A stretch of 64,000 nucleotides of DNA. It comes from Candidatus Thioglobus pontius (GTDB lineage: Bacteria; Pseudomonadota; Gammaproteobacteria; PS1; Pseudothioglobaceae). The translations under genes were made by a program, and so were the position numbers. The notes under the pieces are model-generated. The model had not been told where the DNA came from. It saw only the letters and a list, made by a program, of their open reading frames with translations, and did not search any database. Shown here piece after piece: positions 22,215-32,809 of this stretch. Location: contig JACNGB010000049.1 in NCBI GenBank assembly GCA_014384345.1, positions 16,742 through 80,741 on the forward strand, in the 5' to 3' direction. Position 1 is the first letter of the stretch; every line of letters starts with the position of its first letter.

Positions 22215-23036
22215 ATGCAGTTAAGTTTTGAATTTTTCCCGCCTAGAACCGAACAAGGTAAATTAAATCTTAAGCAAGTTCGTCAAGAATTATCTGCCAT
22301 TAACCCGCATTATTTCTCAACCACTTTCGGCGCTGGCGGCACCACACAAGATGCCACACTTGAAACAGTTTTAGATATCCAGGCTAATGACGGCGTATCG
22401 GCAGCACCACATCTTTCTTGTATCGATTCGGATAAATCAAATATTTTGGCGCTATTAAATCAATACAAGGCTGCTGGCATTAATCGCATCGTTGCACTAC
22501 GTGGCGACATTCCTTCAGGTGTTCGAGACATTGGCGATTTTCATTACGCCAATGAACTGGTTACTTTTATTCGTCAAGAATTTAATGATCATTTTCATAT
22601 TGAAGTAGCAGCCTACCCTGAAATGCATCCGCAAGCAAAAAATATGAATGCCGATATTGAGCACTTTATCAATAAAGTTAAAGCGGGTGCAGATGGTGCT
22701 ATTACTCAATATTTTTACAATGCTGATGCCTACTTTCGCTTTGTTGACGAAGTGCAAAAACAAGGCGTTGATACGCCAATTACCCCGGGCATTATGCCAA
22801 TTACCAATTATGATCAGTTGTTGCGATTTTCTAATATGTGTGGCGCCGAAATACCTCGTTGGATTGAGAAGCGCTTAGCTGCTTTTGGCGATGACAATGA
22901 GTCACTAAGCGCTTTTGGCTTTGATGTTGTTGCGCAACTGTGCGACCAATTAAAATCTCAAGGGATTGATCATTTTCATTTTTATTCAATGAACAAAAGC
23001 CAGCCTACTTTACAGCTGGCTCAAACGCTAATTTAA
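22215..23036 (+). CDS. metF: 5,10-methylenetetrahydrofolate reductase
   Basis: SFEFFPPRTEQG, ALRGDIPSG, AAYPEMHP, TPGIMPITNY motifs. Confidence 0.95.
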   Translation: MQLSFEFFPPRTEQGKLNLKQVRQELSAINPHYFSTTFGAGGTTQDATLETVLDIQANDGVSAAPHLSCIDSDKSNILALLNQYKAAGINRIVALRGDIPSGVRDIGDFHYANELVTFIRQEFNDHFHIEVAAYPEMHPQAKNMNADIEHFINKVKAGADGAITQYFYNADAYFRFVDEVQKQGVDTPITPGIMPITNYDQLLRFSNMCGAEIPRWIEKRLAAFGDDNESLSAFGFDVVAQLCDQLKSQGIDHFHFYSMNKSQPTLQLAQTLI

Positions 23037-23039
23037 AAA

Positions 23040-23477
23040 CTAGTGCGTCTGCTGATCAACCCAACTTTGCAACTCGTTAAGCGGTTGTTTGTCTTGTTGG
23101 TGACAACATTTCTCCAATAACTCTAAACGCTCGCCCAGCTCCAAAAACACCAATTGATAATGCTTGTTCTTGAGCTCTTCTTTATAAAGTTTAGATTTTA
23201 ATGAAGCAATAATTGTCATTAATGCTTGCTCATTTTCTTGTTTAATGATGTCAGCTGCGCCTGCTTTATACATTGCATCAGCCTTAATGCGCTGCATTTT
23301 TTGCAAATGTAAATCACGCTCTGAATGTAGGCTATGATTTGGATAAGCCAGGCGAATACTGTCCGTGGTTACGTAACCTTCATGGGTTTGCAATTTGCCC
23401 GAATTGATTTGCTCTTGAATATTAGCACGGCTTAAGCCTAATCGACGAGCCGCTTGTGAAACGCTAAGTTTAACCAT
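23040..23477 (-). CDS. HTH/helix-turn-helix-containing hypothetical protein
   Basis: LSVSQAARRLGLSRANIQEQINSGKLQTHEGYVTTDSI excisionase/MerR-like HTH. Confidence 0.65.
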   Translation of the reverse strand: MVKLSVSQAARRLGLSRANIQEQINSGKLQTHEGYVTTDSIRLAYPNHSLHSERDLHLQKMQRIKADAMYKAGAADIIKQENEQALMTIIASLKSKLYKEELKNKHYQLVFLELGERLELLEKCCHQQDKQPLNELQSWVDQQTH

Positions 23478-23530
23478 GTTATTCCCTCTCCCCAGAAAAA
23501 TATCATTTATTACTGACTAAATTAATCAAC

Positions 23531-24268
23531 TTATGATTGTTTGTCAAGTGTATCAATGGTTGCTAATACATCGACAATTGCTTGATTACCAATATCAGCG
23601 GTAACCAATACCTGTAAGAATCCCTTAGATAATGCATATTGACGAATACGTTGACTCAATACAATCAGCGGATAAGCTGTTATTTTTTCTAGCTGATTGA
23701 GCTGGCTAGCCAACGCTATCAAGCCATCCAAATTTTCATTACTAGTCACGCTAATCACACCTTGATCGTTGGCAAGAAATGTTGTTAGTGCTTGCTTATG
23801 GACACTTGTTTTCTCGCACACCACTCGATCATACACCTGAGCATATTCAACCTGATTATGGTTTTTTTCCAAACCTAATCTTAGCGTTTCACGACCACCC
23901 TTACCTCTAAAAATTAAGATATTTTTATGGCGTAACTGCGCAACTGATTTAAGTGCCAACAGTGTCTCACTTGAGGCTTTTTCTATAGGAAATCCGTCAA
24001 CTATGATAGCTTGATCGGTTAAGCGTTTAGCTGTTGCTGAGCCAACTGCATACACAGCCGAATAGTCTAGCGTGTTTAGTAATTCCAACCCATGATCAAC
24101 CGCATTGGCACTGATAAAAATCACTGCATCATAATGTGCTCGTTGAACACTTTCCTGTAGTGTAACAACCTCCAAAGTTGGAAATAATAAAGGCTGCCAA
24201 CCTTGATTGGCTACCAATACTTCAAGTGATTTAACTTGAGCGAGTGGACGTGTTAATAAAACATTCAT
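23531..24268 (-). CDS. hemD: Uroporphyrinogen-III synthase
   Basis: MNVLLTRPLAQVKSL, FISANAVDHGL, YAVGSATAKRL, FRGKGGRETLR. Confidence 0.9.
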   Translation of the reverse strand: MNVLLTRPLAQVKSLEVLVANQGWQPLLFPTLEVVTLQESVQRAHYDAVIFISANAVDHGLELLNTLDYSAVYAVGSATAKRLTDQAIIVDGFPIEKASSETLLALKSVAQLRHKNILIFRGKGGRETLRLGLEKNHNQVEYAQVYDRVVCEKTSVHKQALTTFLANDQGVISVTSNENLDGLIALASQLNQLEKITAYPLIVLSQRIRQYALSKGFLQVLVTADIGNQAIVDVLATIDTLDKQS

Positions 24269-24272
24269 TAAT

Positions 24273-24866
24273 CTAACAGCCTAAAATTTCTGCAATCACT
24301 CTAATTTTGTTTAACGCCTCACTTTCAGCATTTTGACAAATAAGAACACTCTGCTTGTTAATGGTTGAAACCGATTCAATATAATTGCGCATTTGAGCCT
24401 CATCCCAGCTTTCACGTGTGTACAAGACCGGGGTGTGATTGTAATACAGCCATTGTCCAGCCAACGCTTCAACCGACAAAGTACAGACTAATTGTTTGGT
24501 CGATTGAAAAGATAATCGATACTCTGCCAATAGCGCCATAATAGCCTGACTAGGTGCCTGCTCTAATTCACAAAATAAAGTGAAATCCGCTTTATAATCT
24601 GACACCGAATCTAACAATGAATTCAGTGTATTGATATCATTGAGCTGCTCATTGGTAATGCTCAACACCAATTCAAACACTTCTTCTGAATCACTTAATT
24701 CATCAAAAATCAACTCCAAATCTTCTTGGGTATCAATGGGCAGACATAGTGCTTTAAATTGGGTTGCGTAATAATCAAAACGCCACTCATTAGGCAAATC
24801 ATCCGGATAAAAATCATCCACCAAATCAAGGCCACAACGACCAATTAAAAACTCTGTTTCGTTCAT
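24273..24866 (-). CDS. Hypothetical protein
   Basis: Intact 197-aa acidic ORF adjacent to hemD; family not recognised. Confidence 0.6.
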   Translation of the reverse strand: MNETEFLIGRCGLDLVDDFYPDDLPNEWRFDYYATQFKALCLPIDTQEDLELIFDELSDSEEVFELVLSITNEQLNDINTLNSLLDSVSDYKADFTLFCELEQAPSQAIMALLAEYRLSFQSTKQLVCTLSVEALAGQWLYYNHTPVLYTRESWDEAQMRNYIESVSTINKQSVLICQNAESEALNKIRVIAEILGC

Positions 24867-24916
24867 CTTCTATTGCCTGGGCTTTATAATAAGCAAAAAT
24901 TTAACAAAAAATCAAT

Positions 24917-25870
24917 ATGCCCGATATTCTACTACCAATTATCGCCTTGCTATCAGGTTTTGCACTTTTAATTTGGAGTGCGGATGAGTTCACTGATAAC
25001 GGCGCCAAAATAGCGAATATATTTAATGTTTCACCGCTGATTATCGGTCTGCTTATTTTTGGTTTTGGTACTTCTGCACCAGAGATGTTGGTGTCTGGAT
25101 TGGCTGCTATGGATGGCAATACTGGGCTAAGTATTGGTAATGCAGTCGGCTCCAATATTTTCAATATTGCTTTGGTATTAGGCGTTAGCGCAATCATTGC
25201 ACCCATTGAAGTACATAAAGATATTTTGAAAAAAGAATGGGTGTTTTTAATGATTGCCACCTTATGCGCAGGACTGTTGTTAATGGATCAACAGCTAGAT
25301 CGCGTAGATGGATTAATTTTACTCACCCTGTTGATATTGTTTTTAACTTACACTTTTAAAGAGTCTAAAAACTCCTCTCATCATGAGTTTGACGACCTAG
25401 CGCAAACGGTTGATAAAAACCAAACCACTAAAGCCTGGTTAATGCTGTTAGTTGGGTTAATTGTATTAATATCAAGTGCAAAATTAGTGGTTTGGGGTGG
25501 TGTTGAAGTGGCGAAAGCTTTCGGTGTCTCTGATCTCATTATTGGACTAACCGTAGTTGCCCTAGGCACTAGTCTGCCAGAGCTGGCAGTTTCAATTGCC
25601 AGTGTACTTAAAAAACAATTTGAGATGGTGGTGGGCAATGTGATTGGATCAAACCTATTTAATACCATTGCAGTACTTGCTATTCCTGGCTTAATTCACC
25701 CTTCAGACGTACCACTAGAAGTTATGCAGCGTGACTATCCAATCATGCTATTACTCACGGTCTTGCTGTTTATCGTCTCTTATAAATTTGGCAAAAAGCA
25801 TATTATTAACCGATTTGAAGGCGGGATTTTAGTGGCTGTGTTTAGCCTATACATGTGGCAATTGTTTTGA
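24917..25870 (+). CDS. Calcium/sodium antiporter (CaCA family)
   Basis: FGTSAPEMLVSGLAA...GNAVGSNIFNIALVLG and LGTSLPELAVSIAS...GNVIGSNLFNTIAVL alpha repeats. Confidence 0.94.
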   Translation: MPDILLPIIALLSGFALLIWSADEFTDNGAKIANIFNVSPLIIGLLIFGFGTSAPEMLVSGLAAMDGNTGLSIGNAVGSNIFNIALVLGVSAIIAPIEVHKDILKKEWVFLMIATLCAGLLLMDQQLDRVDGLILLTLLILFLTYTFKESKNSSHHEFDDLAQTVDKNQTTKAWLMLLVGLIVLISSAKLVVWGGVEVAKAFGVSDLIIGLTVVALGTSLPELAVSIASVLKKQFEMVVGNVIGSNLFNTIAVLAIPGLIHPSDVPLEVMQRDYPIMLLLTVLLFIVSYKFGKKHIINRFEGGILVAVFSLYMWQLF

Positions 25871-26325
25871 TTATTGAGCTAGAAAACGTCAATCAAACCC
25901 AGGCTTTTGCCAGCCAATTGGCCAACTGTGCAATTAGCTTAAAACAAGGTTTGATTATTTACTTGGATGGCGATTTGGGCGCTGGAAAAACAACGCTAGC
26001 TCGTCAATTTATTCAACACTTTGGGTTTGACCGGGTTAAAAGCCCAACTTATTCTTTGGTTGAAAGCTACATCAATGAACAAGTCAGCATTCATCATTTT
26101 GACTGCTATCGCCTGAGCGATCCTGAAGAACTAGAATATATTGGCATTCGTGAATATTCAGGTGCAGGACACATACAGTTAATTGAGTGGGCTGAGTTAG
26201 GCCAAGGTATGATCGAACCTGCCGACATGGTGATTAACCTCAAAGGTGAAGATGATCATCGTACCCTAACCATCAGCACACATAGTGACGCCGGCGAACA
26301 GCTTTTAGCATGCATCGATACTTAA
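25855..26325 (+). CDS. tsaE: tRNA threonylcarbamoyladenosine biosynthesis ATPase TsaE
   Basis: LDGDLGAGKTTLARQFIQ, SPTYSLVESY, HHFDCYRL, IEWAE motifs. Confidence 0.94.
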   Translation: MAIVLIIELENVNQTQAFASQLANCAISLKQGLIIYLDGDLGAGKTTLARQFIQHFGFDRVKSPTYSLVESYINEQVSIHHFDCYRLSDPEELEYIGIREYSGAGHIQLIEWAELGQGMIEPADMVINLKGEDDHRTLTISTHSDAGEQLLACIDT

Positions 26326-26333
26326 TATCACTA

Positions 26334-26714
26334 TTATTGTTGACCACTTTCCTTCAAACGCCAGATAAAAAATAACAAAATAGCGGCAATTATAAGCAAC
26401 ATCCATTGCAATAAGAACACCTCTCTAACCAAATAAATCGATATTGAAAAACTAGCAACTGTTAACAAACTGGCGCGAATTTTAACTTGTCGAGTGACGG
26501 TTTTAGTTTTCTCCCATTGTCTTAACAAGTCACCAAACCAAGGATGATTGAGTAACATTTGATGGAATTTTGTCGAGCTTTTGGCAAATAAGGCTAATGC
26601 CAAAATCAGAAAAGGTGTGGTTGGCAACACGGGTAGTAGGGCACCAATTGCCGCTAGAATAACAAATATCCAACCCAGTGAGATGAATAGATTTTTTTGT
26701 ATGATCTTTTTCAT
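26334..26714 (-). CDS. YbaN/DUF454 family inner membrane protein
   Basis: LGALLPVLPTTPFLILALALFAKSSTKFHQMLLNHPWFG typical of DUF454. Confidence 0.9.
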   Translation of the reverse strand: MKKIIQKNLFISLGWIFVILAAIGALLPVLPTTPFLILALALFAKSSTKFHQMLLNHPWFGDLLRQWEKTKTVTRQVKIRASLLTVASFSISIYLVREVFLLQWMLLIIAAILLFFIWRLKESGQQ

Positions 26715-26745
26715 GCAATTAGTTTAAATTGCATAGGCTAGCTAC

Positions 26746-27078
26746 TTAAGCTTTGGCTGGCGCATGACCTTGTTCAGGCTCAGTGTAATCTGGATCATTC
26801 GGATTCATAAATACAAAACTATAATCTTCGCCTGCTTGTAGTTGATCAAAATCTACTACCATACCCTCAAGTAAGGCCTTTTGCTCATAAGCAAGAATAT
26901 ATTCAACCCCATTGGATTCAAGATGGATATCACCATCACGACGCTCGTCAAAACCCATTAAGTATTGAAAACCATTATCGGTTTGGTCAACAGCAAAGCG
27001 AATGATTAACCCCTGTGTTTCAGGATTATGGGTTGATAGAGAGATCTCTTCCGCTGCTTTTTTAGTAATAGTGATCAT
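26746..27078 (-). CDS. dsrR: DsrR, IscA/HesB-like protein of the dsr cluster
   Basis: HesB-like fold sequence without the canonical Cys triad; follows dsrN as in established dsr operons. Confidence 0.88.
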   Translation of the reverse strand: MITITKKAAEEISLSTHNPETQGLIIRFAVDQTDNGFQYLMGFDERRDGDIHLESNGVEYILAYEQKALLEGMVVDFDQLQAGEDYSFVFMNPNDPDYTEPEQGHAPAKA

Positions 27079-28430
27079 AATGAATTTTTCTTAGTTTTGA
27101 TAAAATCAACAAATTGTACAACCCACTGATTACCAGCAAGATTACGTAGATGTGTATAGCAGGCTAGTAAATTATACTTAACAATACCATCACGCTTATT
27201 ATCCACACCTACGCCACGCAAAACCTCAAAAGCGTAGCGTGTATTGAGATCAATATTTTCTAAAGTCGAATAATGAAATTCATGCGCTTTAATGGTGCTG
27301 GCAACTGATTGCCAAGGGTGTGCTGCAAGTGGCGCTAATTGCACATATCCACGGCCAATTGGTTTGGGCGTCATTTTAGTATCTGCATCAATAACACCAA
27401 CCATTGGATAACACTCGTCTTTACTGGTAATTTGATTGGTTAAGTACATCAAGCCACCACATTCTGCATAAGTAGGTAGACCTTGTTCGATTTTGCTTTT
27501 AATATCACTTAATAGTGATTGATTACCACTGAGTGACGATAATTGCATTTCTGGAAACCCACCACCAATAAATAGCCCATCACACTCAGGCAGTTGTTGA
27601 TCGCTCAAGCTATCAAAATAGCTAATCTTAACACCAAGCGCTTCAAATTTATCTAAGTCATCTTGATAATAAAAACCAAAACACTGATCTTTTGCTACAG
27701 CAACAGTTAGTTTGGGCTCAACTAGGTTAATTGCTGCTTGACTAGTTTTTTCTGCTTCAACTTGACAATCAACCATACGCTCAAGATTAACCTGATCTGC
27801 AATTAGGCGTGATGCGGTATTAATAAATGCTTGTGATTGCGGGGTTTCATTGGCAGGCATTAAGCCTAGGTGACGCTCATCAATGATTAACTCTTTAGAG
27901 CGTCGCACTGAGCCAATCACCTCAAGATCTGTGTAATGCTCAATAGCTTGAATCAGTTTTGACTGATGGCGCTCACCCGCTACTTTGTTAAGAATAACAC
28001 CAGCAATATTAACTGCCGGATCAAAATCTTGATAGCCTTTTACCAACGGTGCCACACCCCGAGTAATGCCGGTTGTATCCACCACCAAGACCACAGGAGT
28101 ATTTAATAGTTTAGCCAGGTCAGCATTAGCATCACCACCAGCAACACTCATGCCATCATACAAACCCTTATTACCTTCAATAATAGAGACATCAGCTAAT
28201 GAATGTTTAGACTGATACAGCTCAATAATCTCGGCCTCAGTCATGTTATAAAAATCAAGGTTATAACAAGCTTGTCCACTGGCTTGAGTCAGCCAAATTG
28301 GGTCAATGTAATCTGGGCCTTTTTTAAATGGCTGAACGGTTAGTTTTTGAGCGCTCAGAGCGCCACAAATCCCCAGACTAACAACGGTTTTGCCTGAGGA
28401 TTTGTGTGCTGCAGATAAATAGACAGACAT
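27075..28430 (-). CDS. dsrN: DsrN, cobyrinic acid a,c-diamide synthase-like (siroheme amidation)
   Basis: KSSGKTVVSLGICGAL, KKGPDYIDP, AECGGLMYL amidotransferase domain; in dsr operon. Confidence 0.92.
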   Translation of the reverse strand: MSVYLSAAHKSSGKTVVSLGICGALSAQKLTVQPFKKGPDYIDPIWLTQASGQACYNLDFYNMTEAEIIELYQSKHSLADVSIIEGNKGLYDGMSVAGGDANADLAKLLNTPVVLVVDTTGITRGVAPLVKGYQDFDPAVNIAGVILNKVAGERHQSKLIQAIEHYTDLEVIGSVRRSKELIIDERHLGLMPANETPQSQAFINTASRLIADQVNLERMVDCQVEAEKTSQAAINLVEPKLTVAVAKDQCFGFYYQDDLDKFEALGVKISYFDSLSDQQLPECDGLFIGGGFPEMQLSSLSGNQSLLSDIKSKIEQGLPTYAECGGLMYLTNQITSKDECYPMVGVIDADTKMTPKPIGRGYVQLAPLAAHPWQSVASTIKAHEFHYSTLENIDLNTRYAFEVLRGVGVDNKRDGIVKYNLLACYTHLRNLAGNQWVVQFVDFIKTKKNSL

Positions 28431-28452
28431 GAATGCCCTGCCCTAATGGCTA

Positions 28453-29655
28453 TTAGCCCTTATGATGGGGATCAGCCACATCATCTGCCAAACTCTCTGG
28501 CAAGAACGGTAAGAACTTAATTAGATAAGTTACTGCAATTAACGATACTGCAATACCACCCAAGCCTAACATTAGCTCAGCCAATGTTGGTGTATAAGCA
28601 GCAATGCCACCGTAGCCTTCAAGAATTTCTTTACCTGGGAATAGCTCCATTGGGTAAGCCTGGCCACCAATAATAATGACGTATAACTGCACAAGACCAC
28701 CAATAATAATCAATACTGAAGCCAGTCCAAGCATTGTACGGTTGCCTCTAGTTGCGGGCGAATACAATAAAGCTAAGGGTACCAAGCTACCTAAGATGAT
28801 TTGACCGTACCAGAATAATTGTGTGTAGATACCGCCATCAACTAAGAAGAAATTCTCAACACCTGAATTTTCTGCAAGATATAAATTACCCACATGGTAT
28901 ACCGCAACAAAGTAAAGTACTGCTGCTACAAATACACCCAAAAGATTACTTAAACGATTGACAATAGCGTCGCCTAACTGACGCTCAGTCCATTTGTAAC
29001 TTGCCATTAAAATCAAGATAAAGAATGCCAAACCAAATGCAAAAGACATAATCACAAACATCGGTGCCATCATAACTGCATCATAAGCTTGTCTAGCTAC
29101 CAAGAAGCCGAAAATTGAACCAGTACCAGTAGTTAAAATTAAACGCCAAGTAAAGGCGGCAATACCTACAGTACGACTATATTTATTCATACGACGCTCG
29201 AACATCATCCATAAATAAACACCGACAATTGCAAAGAAACCGTTATATAAAATAATATTCCAAGCGAAAATTGAATTGAAGTTATACTCAGTCATCGCTA
29301 CAATTAAACGATCTGGGCGACCCAGGTCAAGTACCAACACCATCAAACCACCCGCAAGCAACGCCAAAGCGACTAAGCCTGATAAGCGTGATAACGGTTT
29401 ATAAATTTTCTTTTGAAACACCGATGCAATTGACGCGACATTCAGCGCACCCGAAGCGGCGACAATCAAGAATAAGGCAAATACATGCGGCAAACCCCAA
29501 ACAATACGATTACTCATACCAGTCACGTGGTGACCATTATGTTCCATGTAGTAAACACCAGCCAGAGCGGCCAAAATAAAAGCGCCCAAGCCAGCAATAA
29601 ATGCATAAAAACCAAGACTCTTACCCTGCGTTTGTTCGTAACGAATAATACTCAT
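28453..29655 (-). CDS. dsrP: DsrP, NrfD/PsrC-like membrane subunit
   Basis: Polytopic NrfD-like protein, GLPHVFALFLIVAASGALNVASIASVF; between dsrO and dsrN. Confidence 0.94.
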   Translation of the reverse strand: MSIIRYEQTQGKSLGFYAFIAGLGAFILAALAGVYYMEHNGHHVTGMSNRIVWGLPHVFALFLIVAASGALNVASIASVFQKKIYKPLSRLSGLVALALLAGGLMVLVLDLGRPDRLIVAMTEYNFNSIFAWNIILYNGFFAIVGVYLWMMFERRMNKYSRTVGIAAFTWRLILTTGTGSIFGFLVARQAYDAVMMAPMFVIMSFAFGLAFFILILMASYKWTERQLGDAIVNRLSNLLGVFVAAVLYFVAVYHVGNLYLAENSGVENFFLVDGGIYTQLFWYGQIILGSLVPLALLYSPATRGNRTMLGLASVLIIIGGLVQLYVIIIGGQAYPMELFPGKEILEGYGGIAAYTPTLAELMLGLGGIAVSLIAVTYLIKFLPFLPESLADDVADPHHKG

Positions 29656-29664
29656 AATCTACTC

Positions 29665-30399
29665 TTAAATTCCACTGTAACGTACGCCCGTATTCAGATT
29701 TAGATCTGCACGGATTTGTGTACTTTGAACTTTCTTTAATGTCTGATTGATCTTGCTAGTTGGATCGTACAAATCACCAAAAACAACTGCGTCACTGTTA
29801 ACACTGGCAACACAAGCTGGCGCCTCGCCTTTGTCTACTTTGTGTACACACATAGTACAAGCTTCAACCGTACCCTTGCCACGTGGCATATGGGTTTTTT
29901 GATCTGTTAATGTTTCGTGCACAAACGAACGTGCATCGTATGGACAAGCCATCATACAATAACGACAACCAATACATAGGTGACGATCAACTAATACAAT
30001 GCCATCTTCACGCTTCATTGAAGCGTTAGTTGGACATACATCAACACAAGGTGGCTCTTCACAATGCTGACACATTAATGCCAAATTACTAATACGTTCA
30101 GTTGCCTTATCTTTGACTTTAACCTTTTTAATCCAGCCGGCTTTCTGATCACCGGTTGAGTGAGTTTCATTGCCCCAGCCATGCTCTTCTTGACAGGCAT
30201 TAACCATATCGTCAATATTAGACTCAGTTAACTTATTAGTGTCAATTAACATACCCCAGCGTTTTTCATTGGTTACCGGATCAGATTCTTTAGGTCGTGC
30301 TGCGTAGGTTGTTAATGTAATACCACTGGCAATAGTTACCACACCAGCCGAAGTTGCTGTAGTGGTTTTAATAAAATCACGACGATTTAATTCTTTCAT
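29665..30399 (-). CDS. dsrO: DsrO, periplasmic ferredoxin-like subunit (start MKELNRRDFIK)
   Basis: Tat signal NRRDFIKTT and multiple 4Fe-4S Cys clusters (CQHCEEPPCVDVCP, CIGCRYCMMACP). Confidence 0.94.
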   Translation of the reverse strand: MKELNRRDFIKTTTATSAGVVTIASGITLTTYAARPKESDPVTNEKRWGMLIDTNKLTESNIDDMVNACQEEHGWGNETHSTGDQKAGWIKKVKVKDKATERISNLALMCQHCEEPPCVDVCPTNASMKREDGIVLVDRHLCIGCRYCMMACPYDARSFVHETLTDQKTHMPRGKGTVEACTMCVHKVDKGEAPACVASVNSDAVVFGDLYDPTSKINQTLKKVQSTQIRADLNLNTGVRYSGI

Positions 30400-30809
30400 T
30401 ACATTTCCTCCGCAGGTGTTGTACGATGACAAGAGAAACAATCTAGGCTAGTTCCTACCTTCTTATGACAAGTAGAACAGAATTGATCTGGCGCATTAAC
30501 CGGGATAAACTCACCGTTTTTATCAACTGACGTATGACATTCCACACATTTATTCAGCTGAATAACGCCACCACGCACACCTTGGCGCAATGTTTTATCA
30601 CGCTTGTGTGACAACAGCTCAGGATGCATTTTACGTTGCAAAATTAAGCTTGCCGCATGGCTCATGCCATCACGCTTATGCGCTTCTTTACCCTCATCCT
30701 TAAACTCAGTAGCTTTCTCACCAAGATTAGGAATGTGGTGATCAGCCTGTGCAACAACACTGCTTAACATCACACTTAAGAACACAATCAATAAACGACT
30801 CATAATCAC
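30399..30809 (-). CDS. dsrJ: DsrJ, triheme cytochrome c
   Basis: Signal-anchor and three CxxCH motifs (CVECH, CSTCH, CFSCH). Confidence 0.94.
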   Translation of the reverse strand: MIMSRLLIVFLSVMLSSVVAQADHHIPNLGEKATEFKDEGKEAHKRDGMSHAASLILQRKMHPELLSHKRDKTLRQGVRGGVIQLNKCVECHTSVDKNGEFIPVNAPDQFCSTCHKKVGTSLDCFSCHRTTPAEEM

Positions 30810-30833
30810 TCTCTTTAAAAAAATTAAATCGTA

Positions 30834-32792
30834 TTACTCACCAAGACCCATCTGAATGTAGCCTGTAGGACATACGTCAGCACAAATATGACAACCAACA
30901 CACTTATTGTAATCAGTATCTACGTAACGACCTAAAGTAGCTTTGTCAGCTTTCACTTTAAATACTGCATCCTGAGGACAATACATGACACAGTTATCAC
31001 ACTCAAAACATAAGCCACATGACATACAACGCGCCGCTTCTGTTTGCACTTCTTCTTCTGTGTAACCAATTAAACGCTCTTCAAAATTACCCAATACGTT
31101 TTCAGTATCAACCACTTTATGATTACGCGTATTACGCTCTTCGTTATCAAAGTGACCTAGGAATAATTCAGTGTGAGAAATGATTGATGCATACGCACGA
31201 TCTTCGTAGTTGTGGATTGCATACTCAGCTGTATCTGTACCTTCACCTGCAGTACCACCCGCTTCATAACCTTCTGGAGATAAATCCCACTCATCAAGCT
31301 TCTTAGCCAAATCAAAGTAATGTACGTCAACCTTGTTACGAGCTTTTTGATCATTGCCTGATAAGTAATCATCAATACTTTCTGCAACGATTGCCGCTTG
31401 ACCAATAGCAGTTGTTAATAAGTGAGGGCGAACCACATCACCACACACGAAGTAGCCAGGTTTGTTAGGCACTTGGTAGTTCTTGTCAGCATCAATAAAG
31501 CCGTACTCATTAAAGAATGAATCATCCATACCTTCAGAATCAACACCTTGACCAATCGCTGATACGATTAACTCACACTCAATGTCAAATTCAGAGCCTT
31601 CAATTGGTGTATTACCGTCTTCTTCGAGGCGAACAAAACGTAATGCGGTTGCGCGGCCTTCGCCATCAGTAATCACTTCAACTGGGCTTAATTGGCCTTG
31701 AATATCAACACCTTCGCGAGTTGCATCATCAATTTCTTCTTGTGCCGCAGGCATGTCTTCTAGAGTAGAACGTGTTGTTAATAATACATCCGCACCTAAA
31801 CGCTTAGACGTATCAACCACGTCGTGCGCCGTGTCATCAAAGATGATGTGCTCTGGACGATCCTTATCAGCAACATTAGTAATATTACCCAAGCGACGAG
31901 CAACTGACACAACGTCAATTGACGTATCACCACCACCAATACAAATTACTTTACCGGTAATATGCTGTAAGCGACCTTGGTTGTAAGCTTCAAGGAAAGC
32001 CACACCAGACACACAGTTAGAAGCGTCGCCACCTGGAATTGGTAGCGTACGACCACTCATTGCGCCGATTGCAAATAACACAGCATCATATTCTTTTTCT
32101 AATTCTTCAACGGTTACATCAACACCCACTTTAGTGTTCATCTTGGTTTCAACACCGGTTGCAATAATACGATCAATTTCGTGACCTAATACATCACGTG
32201 GAACACGGTAATCAGGAATACCGTACATCATCATGCCACCTAATTGGTCGTATTTTTCAAATACTGTTACTGCATGACCACTACGACGCAATTGCAATGC
32301 AGCCGCAAGACCGCCACAACCACCACCGATGATAGCAACTTTCTTGCCTGTATCTGCTGCATCGATTTCAAATGTGTAACCTTCTTTCTTAGCGTTATCA
32401 CCAATAAATTGCTCAACCGCATTAATACCAACCGTGTCTTCAACTTCATTACGGTTACAGCCATCTTCACAAGGTGCTGGACATACACGACCCATAACCG
32501 ATGGGAATGGATTTGCAGATGTAGAACGACGGAAAGCGTACTCTTGCCATGACATATCGCCTGATGGCTTTTCCATACCGCGAACGATATCTAACCAACC
32601 ACGGATATCATGACCAGAAGGACATGAACCTTGACAAGGAGGCGTTTGAGTTACGTAAGTAGGACACTTGTGAGTAGTATCTTCTTTAAAGATCATCTGA
32701 TTCCAAGGTACTGCACCCTGTTCATCATCTTTATATAATCTAAACGTATGGTTTTCACCTTTAGTGGATTGTCCGTAAGCATTCTTTTGCAT
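30834..32792 (-). CDS. dsrL: DsrL, iron-sulfur flavoprotein NAD(P)H oxidoreductase
   Basis: GltD-like FAD/NAD domains plus C-terminal ferredoxin domain (CMSCGLCFECDNCVMYCP, CVGCHICADVCP). Confidence 0.95.
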   Translation of the reverse strand: MQKNAYGQSTKGENHTFRLYKDDEQGAVPWNQMIFKEDTTHKCPTYVTQTPPCQGSCPSGHDIRGWLDIVRGMEKPSGDMSWQEYAFRRSTSANPFPSVMGRVCPAPCEDGCNRNEVEDTVGINAVEQFIGDNAKKEGYTFEIDAADTGKKVAIIGGGCGGLAAALQLRRSGHAVTVFEKYDQLGGMMMYGIPDYRVPRDVLGHEIDRIIATGVETKMNTKVGVDVTVEELEKEYDAVLFAIGAMSGRTLPIPGGDASNCVSGVAFLEAYNQGRLQHITGKVICIGGGDTSIDVVSVARRLGNITNVADKDRPEHIIFDDTAHDVVDTSKRLGADVLLTTRSTLEDMPAAQEEIDDATREGVDIQGQLSPVEVITDGEGRATALRFVRLEEDGNTPIEGSEFDIECELIVSAIGQGVDSEGMDDSFFNEYGFIDADKNYQVPNKPGYFVCGDVVRPHLLTTAIGQAAIVAESIDDYLSGNDQKARNKVDVHYFDLAKKLDEWDLSPEGYEAGGTAGEGTDTAEYAIHNYEDRAYASIISHTELFLGHFDNEERNTRNHKVVDTENVLGNFEERLIGYTEEEVQTEAARCMSCGLCFECDNCVMYCPQDAVFKVKADKATLGRYVDTDYNKCVGCHICADVCPTGYIQMGLGE

Positions 32793-32809
32793 AATAAATC
32801 TCCTTGTTT

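Noticed and set aside
32244-32552. 102-aa plus-strand ORF over dsrL
   Set aside because: Cys-rich appearance results from the antisense of conserved dsrL; no independent support.
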